64,000 nucleotides of DNA from Archangium lansingense. GTDB taxonomy: Bacteria; Myxococcota; Myxococcia; Myxococcales; Myxococcaceae. Positions 1 through 6,365 of the stretch are shown here, piece by piece. A program made the position numbers and the translations under genes. Location of the stretch: positions 5,580,001 to 5,644,000 of the forward strand of contig NZ_JAPNKA010000001.1 in the NCBI RefSeq assembly GCF_026626635.1. Direction: 5' to 3'. Below the pieces are notes generated by a model, which did not search any database, was not told the DNA's origin, and was given only the letters and a program-made list of their open reading frames with translations. Numbering within the stretch: position 1 is the first letter of the stretch; every line of letters begins with the position of its first letter.

Positions 1-249
1 GTGCTCGCCGGGGTGGAGGACGGCACGTTGTATGTCGACGACATCTTCGCGCTCGAGTCCTTCGATCTGCGTGCGCACATCCCACGATTGATTGACCAGC
101 CGATCACCGCGGTCCACTTCGGCTTCACGCCCGAGCGCTGGTGGCCTCAGGCGGGCGTCGTTGGCGAGGACCTGGAGGCGCATCTCTTCGTGCGCAACCT
201 GACGCTACCACCCGGGCCTCATCGGTTTCCGGTGATGGCACGGACCTGA
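1..249 (+). CDS. C-terminal fragment of an unidentified protein, possibly GNAT-like
   Basis: Only the last 82 codons lie in the window. The frame is open to the left edge, so the GTG at position 1 is probably internal, and it closes with TGA at 247-249. Third positions are strongly G/C, as expected for a real gene here. The fragment carries the aromatic stretch FGFTPERWWPQ and ends in a proline-rich tail. I do not recognise the family with confidence; the LYVDDIFAL segment resembles a strand of a GNAT acetyltransferase, but that is weak. The function is left open. Confidence 0.4.
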   Translation: MLAGVEDGTLYVDDIFALESFDLRAHIPRLIDQPITAVHFGFTPERWWPQAGVVGEDLEAHLFVRNLTLPPGPHRFPVMART

Positions 250-322
250 TGAGCGGCGTGCCCGCCGGTCCGTGTCGCGCACAGACCGGCGGGATGCGGC
301 CCTTCTCTTCAAGTCCCAACGG

Positions 323-722
323 CTAGGGACAGGGGCTCACAGGGGACACCTTCCACAACTGCCCCGAGACGAGCGCCTTCTTGGCGAGGATGGGGGCGTT
401 GTTGGCCTTGCCGTCGTTGATGATGTCCAGCGAGAGGGTCTCGCCCTGCGCCTGATTCGTCAGCCGGAAGGTGCCGTTGATCTCCGGCGTCACCTTCCAC
501 CGCTGCTCCGGGACGGCAGCCGTGTTGCTCCTTCAACTGTCCCGTCAGGAGCACGACGGCCTTGTCCGTCGCGGCCTTGTTCATCGCCGGTAGGCGGGTG
601 TCGATGTTCACCGTCCAGCCTTCGATGGTCTGAGTCTGGTAGGTCGGGGTGGCCGCGGATGCGGCGCCAGAGAGCGTCAGGAGGGCGAGGCACAGCCGGA
701 GCAACCATTTCTTGTCATTCAT
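323..722 (-). pseudogene. Decayed secreted protein with a C-terminal ricin-type lectin segment
   Basis: The frame starts at ATG 722 (GAGAGG lies 8 bases upstream; the ATG at 728 is too close to it). It encodes a signal peptide ending near ASAA and about 35 mature residues (TIEGWTVNIDTRL). At about 520-530 the sense reading shifts frame. In the new frame it runs to TAG at 323-325 with a ricin-B-like stretch (GTFRLTNQAQGETLSLDI, then APILAKKAL and GQLWKV), typical of RICIN beta-trefoil repeats. Relatives as I recall them carry a longer central domain between these parts. A deletion plus frameshift of the middle is therefore inferred. It sits 12 bases after the lipase stop, as the last gene of the FKBP-lipase operon. 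Confidence 0.6.
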
Positions 723-734
723 GGCCATATCCTC

Positions 735-2399
735 TCAGAGCGCCGAGCAATCGAGCTTGACCGGTTGGTTGTTCAAGGCCTGCCGGATGCCGCTGTAGAC
801 GACGCCGTTCGACGCGAGCCCGATGTGCTCGACGAGGTTGCCCGGGCAGTCCTCCTGCACCGTGATGTTGCACCTCAGGGTCTGGCCCTGCGCATTGGTG
901 CGGTCGCAGTTGTCCATGCGGCCGTTGGTGAGCCCGTCCGTGAACACGTCGAGCGGCTTCACGCTGTTGATGTTCGTGTAGGCAATGCCGTCGTCGGAAG
1001 CCCGCTTGTTGATCTCGTCCAGGAAGGCGCCAGCGCGCAGCTGGGTGCAGATGGGCTTGTCCGTGGGTTGGCCCGTGCACCCGACCAGCAGCGCGGCCAG
1101 CAGGGGGTCGGCGTGGGTGCCCTTGTGGGGTGTGCCCAGGCTGATGAGGTTATCGACGACGCGCCAGCCGTAATCATGGACGTAGGTCCGGGACGTGATG
1201 CCTCCCTGGCTGTGGCCGATGAGGTTGACCTTCTCCGCGCCCGTCTTCAGCAGCACCTCCGCTATCCGGTTCTTGAGCGCCTGCGCGCCCTCGCGGATGT
1301 CGATCAACCCGCCTCCGGGCAGCTCGAAGAACTCGACGTAGTAGCCGTCCGCCCGGAGCCGTCCCTCCAGGACCCAGTAGATGATCTCCGTCGCCAGGGT
1401 TCCCCCGACGATGATGATCGGGTTCTTGCGCGTCGTCGGCGCGGTCACCGGCGGCGGCAGGGTGCTGGTGGTGAGGTTGCAACTCACCGTGCTGGCCTTC
1501 GCGGTGCCGGGGTTGGAGATGAGTGGCGGATCCGCGGCGAGACAGGCCCAGCTCCCGTCGGCCTGGGGCCCCTGCTGCACCATGAACTCCGCGTGGGCGG
1601 AGCCATTGCCGGCATAGGACAGCTCGCAGCCGCCGCCCAGCGCCTTGGACGCCCCCTTGGCGATGGACTTCGGATAGGCCCCCGTGCCCTGGGTGCCCTG
1701 CGTCACGGTGCACTGGAGGTTGGGCTTCGGGGTCACCGCCGTGGGGCCCACGCGGCAAGCGACGAGCGATGCCTCGACCGTGGCGTCCTGCCCGTGGTTC
1801 GGCGGATCCGCTGCCTGGCAGTACCAGCCCTGGCCTCCGGGCGTGGGCCGGGAGATGACCACGTTCTCCGCGTGCACGGAGCCGTTGCCGAAGTGCGAGG
1901 TGTCACAGCCGCCGGAGACCACGACGTAGCCGTCGGAGACGAGGGCCGGCGTGAGCGTCACCTCGACGGTGGGGTTGCGCAGGAGGCCCGTCCTCTTGGT
2001 GAGCGTCGTGCATTGCAGCGGCAGCGTGGCGCCGCTCGCATCAGAGGCCCGGCAGTAGGTGACGGACGCGCGAGCCCAGGCCGGATTGGAGACGAACGCC
2101 GGATCCGCGCCCTTGCACCGCCAGCCGAACTCCCTGTCCGGTGCGTTCTGGACCATCACCGCGGCGTGCACGGACTCGAAGCCGAAGCGGGACACCTCGC
2201 ACCCGCCGCCCACCCGGACGTAGCCCGCCTTCTGCTTGTCGAGCGGCACCATCGCCACCGCCTTCGGATTGGGGGTGAGCCCCGCGGCGGGTATCCGCTC
2301 TTGGTACGTCTGGCAGTCGAGTGTCTGCGCGGCAGCCGTCGTGCCCATCAACAGCAGCATCGCGGCCAGCCCCACGTATCTGTTCTGGAGGAAGGTCAT
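735..2399 (-). CDS. Secreted triacylglycerol lipase/esterase with three Cys-rich N-terminal repeats
   Basis: This 554-residue alpha/beta hydrolase has a signal peptide (residues 1-24, ending TAAAQ). The nucleophile elbow GHSQGG places the catalytic Ser near 397. A likely Asp is in PLDVFTDG and a His in VEHIGL near 525, and GTPHKG follows the elbow as in bacterial lipases. Residues about 50-330 are three tandem units of about 90 residues, each with a GGC motif, SxHAE or SVHAA, a W.C.(A/G)ADP motif and a closing Cys. I do not recognise that unit from named domains. ATG 2399 is preceded by GGAGA at a good distance. The gene lies 17 bases after the FKBP gene, so it is probably co-transcribed, and the isomerase may help fold this disulfide-rich enzyme in the periplasm. 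Confidence 0.85.
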   Translation of the reverse strand: MTFLQNRYVGLAAMLLLMGTTAAAQTLDCQTYQERIPAAGLTPNPKAVAMVPLDKQKAGYVRVGGGCEVSRFGFESVHAAVMVQNAPDREFGWRCKGADPAFVSNPAWARASVTYCRASDASGATLPLQCTTLTKRTGLLRNPTVEVTLTPALVSDGYVVVSGGCDTSHFGNGSVHAENVVISRPTPGGQGWYCQAADPPNHGQDATVEASLVACRVGPTAVTPKPNLQCTVTQGTQGTGAYPKSIAKGASKALGGGCELSYAGNGSAHAEFMVQQGPQADGSWACLAADPPLISNPGTAKASTVSCNLTTSTLPPPVTAPTTRKNPIIIVGGTLATEIIYWVLEGRLRADGYYVEFFELPGGGLIDIREGAQALKNRIAEVLLKTGAEKVNLIGHSQGGITSRTYVHDYGWRVVDNLISLGTPHKGTHADPLLAALLVGCTGQPTDKPICTQLRAGAFLDEINKRASDDGIAYTNINSVKPLDVFTDGLTNGRMDNCDRTNAQGQTLRCNITVQEDCPGNLVEHIGLASNGVVYSGIRQALNNQPVKLDCSAL

Positions 2400-2416
2400 G
2401 GAAGGTCTCCGGCCGC

Positions 2417-3091
2417 TCACTTCGCGATTTCGCGCAGGGTGATCTCGTAGAGGACAGTTGCGTTCGGCGGGACCTTGCCGGGGATTCCCTGGGCGCCGTA
2501 GGCCAGCTGCGGCGGCACGGCGAAGCGGTACGTGCTGCCCACGGGCATGAGCTGGAAGGCCTCCGTCCAGCCCTTGATGCCGTCGCTGACGCCCAGGGTG
2601 GCGGGCTTGCCACGGGAGGCGGAGCTGTCGAACTCCGCGCCGCCGACCACGGTGGCCTTGTAGTCGAAGACCACTCGGCTCATGGGGCCGGGCTTCGCGC
2701 CCGTGGCGGGGGTCAGCACCTGGTACTGGAGACCGCTGGCGGTGGTGACCACGCCCGTCGTGGCCTTGTTCTTCGCGAGGAAGTCCTGGCCCGCCTTGCC
2801 GAACTTCGCCGCGTCCGCGTCGCGCTTCGTCTTGCGGTTCTGGAGCATCGAGTTCTGGACCCGGTCCCGAGACCTGGTGAGGTCCGCTGCGCTCATTTGC
2901 GGAGCCTTCCCCTCCAGGCTGTCGCGCAAGCCCTGGACCAGCGCGTTGATGTCTACGTCCACTTCGAGCTGCTTGACCGAGCTCGCGAGGTCCTGGCCGA
3001 TGGAGTAGCTGTCTCGCTCCTTGTCGGTTGCGGGCGCAGCAGCGTGCGCAGTCGCCGCGGTGAAAAGGAGGATGAACATGAGGTGCTTCAT
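2417..3091 (-). CDS. Periplasmic FKBP-type peptidyl-prolyl cis-trans isomerase
   Basis: The 224-residue protein has a signal peptide (residues 1-18, AHA cleavage). An FkpA/Mip-like N-terminal helical dimerisation region follows at about 22-110 (YSIGQDLASSVKQLEVDVD, then AKFGKAGQDFLAKN). The C-terminal FKBP domain at about 125-222 has the hallmark strands VVFDYKA, AEFDSS, VPPQLAYGAQGIP and NATVLYEITL. It accelerates prolyl isomerisation and can act as a chaperone in the periplasm. It is the first gene of an operon with the lipase. Its 229-base upstream gap contains three phased repeats at 3256-3306. Confidence 0.93.
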   Translation of the reverse strand: MKHLMFILLFTAATAHAAAPATDKERDSYSIGQDLASSVKQLEVDVDINALVQGLRDSLEGKAPQMSAADLTRSRDRVQNSMLQNRKTKRDADAAKFGKAGQDFLAKNKATTGVVTTASGLQYQVLTPATGAKPGPMSRVVFDYKATVVGGAEFDSSASRGKPATLGVSDGIKGWTEAFQLMPVGSTYRFAVPPQLAYGAQGIPGKVPPNATVLYEITLREIAK

Positions 3092-3255
3092 GGGGTCGGA
3101 CTCCCTGGGGTGATGGAGGTTGGGGCAACAGCACGTCTTGAGGCAGCGGCGAACTCACGCTGAATCAATCCCCGTGCCAGCGTCCGGGGAGTCCTCCGGG
3201 TGAGGTTCTCCCTCGGCGCCGCCCAGGAAGTGGCGGCACGCGAGGGGCACCTGAC

Positions 3256-3306
3256 GCGTCAGGGGTGGGAGTGAATGCGTCAGGCGGAGGGAATAGACGC
3301 GTCAGG
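3256..3306 (-). promoter_or_regulatory. Three helically phased GCGTCAGG repeats upstream of the FKBP-lipase operon
   Basis: GCGTCAGG occurs at 3256-3263, 3277-3284 and 3299-3306, spaced 21 and 22 bases apart, close to two helical turns. The first copy sits in the 12-base perfect palindrome CTGACGCGTCAG (3251-3262). The array lies about 165-215 bases upstream of the FKBP start and just beyond the kptA stop. It has the look of an activator binding array read from one face of the DNA; that role is inferred. Confidence 0.45.
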
Positions 3307-3320
3307 TAATACTTTGAGCT

Positions 3321-3968
3321 TCAATGGCGAGGGCTGACCGCCCCAGAGATGCGGCGCAGCAGCTCCCCGAGCACCTGCTTGCCGGCGGCCGTGGCTGTCA
3401 CCACGTCTGTGACAGCATGGCGGGGGACAGCGCGTGCGAGCAGCACACCGTTGGGGGCCCGAAAGACTCGCAGGCCGGCCTCGCGCAGCCGGACGGGACA
3501 GACCACCAGCAGCACGTCCACCCCGGCCCGCTTGCCGACCGTGGCATCCACCGCGGGCGCCAGGTGCACGTGGCTGCGCGAGGCTGCGTGCACCCCCTCG
3601 CTGTCGAGGATGGCCCGCGCGGCACCCACCGAGGTGCCATGGTAGAGCAGCGCGTCTTCGAGCACTTCCTCCCAACTGCGCTCCAGCCCCTCCAGGGTGA
3701 CGGGAGTCCCCTCGGGCGAGTGTCCTTGCACGGCCCGCACCCACTCGCCCCTCAGCTCGAAGCGGGCCTTGGTGTTGTGGAGCACCACGGACTCGAGCTG
3801 GGTCAGTGACAGCCCGGTGAGGCGCAGCACGTCTGCCACGGAGGCAAACCCGGCCTCGTCCATGGACAGTCCGGACTCCCGCGCGCCGTGGCGCAGCAGC
3901 CATGAGAGTTTCTTGGACCTCGCGACGAGGGCCGGTGAGTCAGGAGATGCGCGGTGATGGGGAGACAT
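3321..3968 (-). CDS. kptA: RNA 2'-phosphotransferase (KptA/Tpt1 family)
   Basis: The 215-residue protein matches the KptA/Tpt1 family over its length. The N-terminal winged-helix lobe has LSWLLRHG and GFASVADVL. The C-terminal NAD-binding lobe has LLYHGTS and SRSHVHLAP, the usual Arg/His/Arg framework. The family removes an internal 2'-phosphate from RNA using NAD+, giving ADP-ribose 1'',2''-cyclic phosphate. Bacteria lack the tRNA-splicing pathway that needs this, so the substrate here is unknown. It is divergent from the LysR gene across 110 bases. The region before ATG 3968 has only a weak ribosome-binding site (GAGAGAA). Confidence 0.92.
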   Translation of the reverse strand: MSPHHRASPDSPALVARSKKLSWLLRHGARESGLSMDEAGFASVADVLRLTGLSLTQLESVVLHNTKARFELRGEWVRAVQGHSPEGTPVTLEGLERSWEEVLEDALLYHGTSVGAARAILDSEGVHAASRSHVHLAPAVDATVGKRAGVDVLLVVCPVRLREAGLRVFRAPNGVLLARAVPRHAVTDVVTATAAGKQVLGELLRRISGAVSPRH

Positions 3969-4051
3969 GGTCGGGTTCTCTCGGAATCAGCGTTCACCCG
4001 AGAAGGTAGCCCCGCGGGGGCTCCGAGGTGAAATCGGAGCTTCTCACGAGG

Positions 4052-4068
4052 TATCCATGAGATGGATA
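4052..4068 (+). promoter_or_regulatory. Perfect 7-3-7 palindrome, candidate LysR operator
   Basis: TATCCAT-GAG-ATGGATA is a perfect inverted repeat that contains the LysR T-N11-A signature (T4054, A4066). It lies 10 bases before the ATG of the LysR gene and between the two divergent genes. It would be well placed for autorepression and for control of kptA. The match is read directly; the binding partner is inferred. Confidence 0.55.
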
Positions 4069-4078
4069 GTTGCTCATC

Positions 4079-4942
4079 ATGGAACTCGATGGACTGCGTG
4101 CCCTGGTGGCTTTCGCCGAGGCTGGCTGCAACCTCACCCGCTCCGGGAGGACGGTCGGGTTGTCGCAGCCCGCCATGCACTCGCGGTTGCAGGCGGTGGC
4201 GCGGGAGTTGGAGGTGACTCTCTACGAGCGTCGAGGGCGCACGCTGCAGATGACGGCGGAGGGGGGGAGGGTGCTCGCCTGGGCGCGTGACGTGCTGGAG
4301 CGCGAGCAGTCACTTCGGGCAGAGCTGCACGGGGGGCGGGCGATGCAGCGGGTGGTGCTTGCGTGTGGGGAGGGGGCACTCGTGCACGTCGTCTCCGGGC
4401 GGCTGGCGGCGCTCGCGCGTGCCCGGCCCGGGGTGCTCTCCTTCCTCGTGCTCGATGGGCCGGCGGCGGCTGCCGCGGTGGAGCGCGGAACGGCCCACCT
4501 GGCCGTGGCCGCTGGTCCCGCGGGCACTACCCCCGGCCTGCGTTCTCTCCCGCTCCTCACCACCCCGCTGCTCGCGGTGGTTCCTCGCGCCCATCCGCTC
4601 TCGCGAGCAAGCCAGGAGGTAGACGCGCGCGCCCTGCTTGCCCACCCGCTGCTGCTCCCTCCGCCGGGCCGCGTGCTGCGCACCACCCTCGAGGAGCTAG
4701 CGGCAGCGCATGGCCTGCCGCTCCGGGTGGCCGTGGAGGTGACCGGATGGGAGGCTGTCTGCCGGCTGGCCGCGCTCGAGGTGGGAGTGGGGCTCGTCAA
4801 CGCCTTGGTGCCCACCCCGGAACTGACGCGGCTGGCGGTTCGCGGACTGCCCTCCACCACCTACCGGATTCTGATGCGCCGCGGGCGGGGTACCCCGCTG
4901 GTCGAGGAGGTGGTGGAGACCCTGCGTCGCGAGCAGCGCTGA
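4079..4942 (+). CDS. LysR-family transcriptional regulator
   Basis: This 287-residue protein has an N-terminal winged helix-turn-helix (about 1-60; LRALVAFAEAG, LSQPAMHSRLQAV and RRGRTLQMTAEG). A substrate-binding effector domain follows (about 88-285) with the usual LAVAAGPAG and GLVNALVP segments. I start it at ATG 4079; an in-frame TTG at 4070 would add three residues and overlap the operator-like palindrome. LysR proteins typically repress themselves and regulate the divergent gene on binding a small effector, which would make kptA the likely target. The effector is unknown. Confidence 0.9.
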   Translation: MELDGLRALVAFAEAGCNLTRSGRTVGLSQPAMHSRLQAVARELEVTLYERRGRTLQMTAEGGRVLAWARDVLEREQSLRAELHGGRAMQRVVLACGEGALVHVVSGRLAALARARPGVLSFLVLDGPAAAAAVERGTAHLAVAAGPAGTTPGLRSLPLLTTPLLAVVPRAHPLSRASQEVDARALLAHPLLLPPPGRVLRTTLEELAAAHGLPLRVAVEVTGWEAVCRLAALEVGVGLVNALVPTPELTRLAVRGLPSTTYRILMRRGRGTPLVEEVVETLRREQR

Positions 4943-5128
4943 AGCTCCTCACAACAACATGGAGGCGGTCTTCCGGGAGCTGCAGGGCGGTGGTCTGGCT
5001 CGTTGTCCTCGTCAAGGGATGACTTCCGAGGGCAAGACGAGGCTGCCTGCCGCGTGTGACATGGGCAAGCCCGGAACGTCCGCCAGCAGCGAGACGACGA
5101 GCGCACGAGGCGAGGGGCAGAAAAGAAA

Positions 5129-5160
5129 ACGGGGTGCACGCCGTTGAGCGTGCACCCCGT
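5129..5160 (-). terminator. Rho-independent terminator of the 151-residue gene
   Basis: A perfect 13-base stem (ACGGGGTGCACGC with its complement) closes a six-base loop at 5142-5147. Read on the minus strand it is followed by GTTTTCTTTT, a proper U tract. It lies 23 bases after the stop of the minus-strand gene at 5184. Confidence 0.85.
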
Positions 5161-5183
5161 GGAGTGAAGCGGAAGCAGATCGA

Positions 5184-5639
5184 TCAGGCGGCCTTGAGCA
5201 GGTTGGCGAGCTTGAACGCCGCGAACTGGCCGAGGTTGTACTTGTCGCCCTGCGCGGCAGGAGTCTGGTCGCCCTTGCGGGAGCTCATCAGGCCCTTGAC
5301 CAGGTCCAGGACGCCGCCCGAGCTGTTGGCCTGCGAGCCCAGGCCGATGATGGAGCCGAGGCCCGTCTTGCTCAGGAGCGAACCGGCCTTGCCGAGCAGA
5401 CCGCCGCCCAGGTTGCCGACGAGGCCGCCGATGATGCCCTTGAGGCCGCCACCGTTGAGGACGCCGTTCGCCATGCCGACGATCTTCCCGGCGCCGGCGA
5501 TGAAGGGACCAACGCCCGGGATGAACGAGGCGATCTTCCCGAGGGGACCGTTGAGAAGCTTGTCCGCGAAGCCAACCGCCTTCTTGGCGAAGTTACCGAT
5601 CGACTTGAACGCCTTCCCAATGCTCTTGATAAATCCCAT
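5184..5639 (-). CDS. Small Gly-rich membrane-active-looking protein, unknown function
   Basis: This 151-residue protein has no recognised family. The N-terminus (MGFIKSIGKAFKSIG, then NFAKKAVGF) is a cationic amphipathic helix with Lys every three to four residues, strongly reminiscent of magainin-type peptides. Residues about 38-100 are glycine-rich and hydrophobic (FIPGVGPFIAGAG, GIIGGLVGNLGGGLLG), able to insert in a membrane. The tail is polar and ends with FKLANLLKAA. No signal peptide is evident. A same-strand acidic protein lies 108 bases upstream and a strong terminator follows. A secreted or contact-delivered membrane toxin, or a phage-tail-like hydrophobic component, are both possible; neither is shown. 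Confidence 0.7.
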   Translation of the reverse strand: MGFIKSIGKAFKSIGNFAKKAVGFADKLLNGPLGKIASFIPGVGPFIAGAGKIVGMANGVLNGGGLKGIIGGLVGNLGGGLLGKAGSLLSKTGLGSIIGLGSQANSSGGVLDLVKGLMSSRKGDQTPAAQGDKYNLGQFAAFKLANLLKAA

Positions 5640-5733
5640 GGCGAACTCTCTTGTGTGGGGCTGAAAAAGTGCTGCGTTGAAGGGATTATCGGAGGTAGCG
5701 GGTTGGAGTTGCCTGTGGGTGAAGCTTTTTTTG

Positions 5734-5757
5734 AAAGCCCTGTGAAATCAGGGCTTT
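5734..5757. other. Hairpin overlapping the stop of the 140-residue gene
   Basis: AAAGCCCTG and its exact complement form a 9-base stem around a six-base loop that contains the TGA stop of the gene at 5748. The seven-T run lies before the stem on the plus strand, so the minus-strand transcript has an A run after it. It is not a classical terminator. It could attenuate or protect the end of the message upstream of the 151-residue gene. Confidence 0.4.
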
Positions 5758-6170
5758 AGCGTGGTTCGGCCCTTTTTCACCGCGTCGTCGAGGCCAGCGC
5801 CCTGGGTTTTTACGGCCTCGCCGCCCTGAGCACCCAGATCCACGCCCTTCTTGCGCGCATCCTCGAAACCGCTCGGGGCCTGACCGGCCTTGATGGCCTC
5901 GACGCTGGCGCGCACGTTGGCCTCGATGGCCTCGGCGCTGGGCGGCTCGACCCCCATCTTCCTGAGGTTCTCGTCGCTGACGACGAGGAACGCGGGCTCC
6001 ACGCCCGGGTTGTTCATGTAGTACCCGACGGTGTTGACGAACTCGTCGAGGCTCATCTCGAGCTCTGCGGCGATCTTCGCCACGTTCGGGTCCGCGAGGA
6101 TCTGCGCGCGCAGCGCGGCGGAGATCGGCGGGGGAGCAGCGAGTTGCTCAATGTCGGTTCCATCGCTCAT
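5748..6170 (-). CDS. Small acidic cytoplasmic protein, unknown function
   Basis: The 140-residue protein has no signal peptide or membrane segment. Residues 15-60 are predicted helical and acidic (AAELEMSLDEFVNTVGYYM). The middle has another helix (EAIEANVRASVEAIKAG), and the tail is a Gly/Lys-rich linker (KKGVDLGAQGGEAVKTQG). It precedes the cationic 151-residue protein on the same strand by 108 bases. An acidic partner beside a cationic membrane-active protein suggests a chaperone, immunity or delivery role, but that is inference. I do not recognise the family. Confidence 0.7.
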   Translation of the reverse strand: MSDGTDIEQLAAPPPISAALRAQILADPNVAKIAAELEMSLDEFVNTVGYYMNNPGVEPAFLVVSDENLRKMGVEPPSAEAIEANVRASVEAIKAGQAPSGFEDARKKGVDLGAQGGEAVKTQGAGLDDAVKKGRTTLKP

Positions 6171-6365
6171 TCGGACCTCAGGGGTGATGTTGGCACTGGG
6201 GAGTATGGAGGTGTAGTCCCGCCGTTGTCGATGGGAAGCCTGGAAATGGCCGGTGCGGCCTCCTCGAATTGATGGAGGTCATGGCGGGCTCCGGTTGACT
6301 CGAAAATCGATGCGTTGCCTCATTCTCGCACCGGATGGGAAAAAGTTGCTTGCCCGGGCCCTCCA

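Noticed and set aside
765..2450. A plus-strand open frame of 561 codons opposite the lipase
   Set aside because: The lipase has signal peptide, nucleophile elbow and ribosome-binding-site evidence; the opposite frame is Ala/Arg/Val-rich without motifs.
2400..3158. The upstream extension of the lipase reading frame into the FKBP gene
   Set aside because: The extension is a shifted shadow of FKBP; the lipase begins with its own ATG and ribosome-binding site at 2399.
5734..5757. The 5734 hairpin as a terminator of the acidic gene
   Set aside because: The T run lies before the stem on the plus strand, so the minus-strand RNA has an A run after the stem; kept only as a structural feature.
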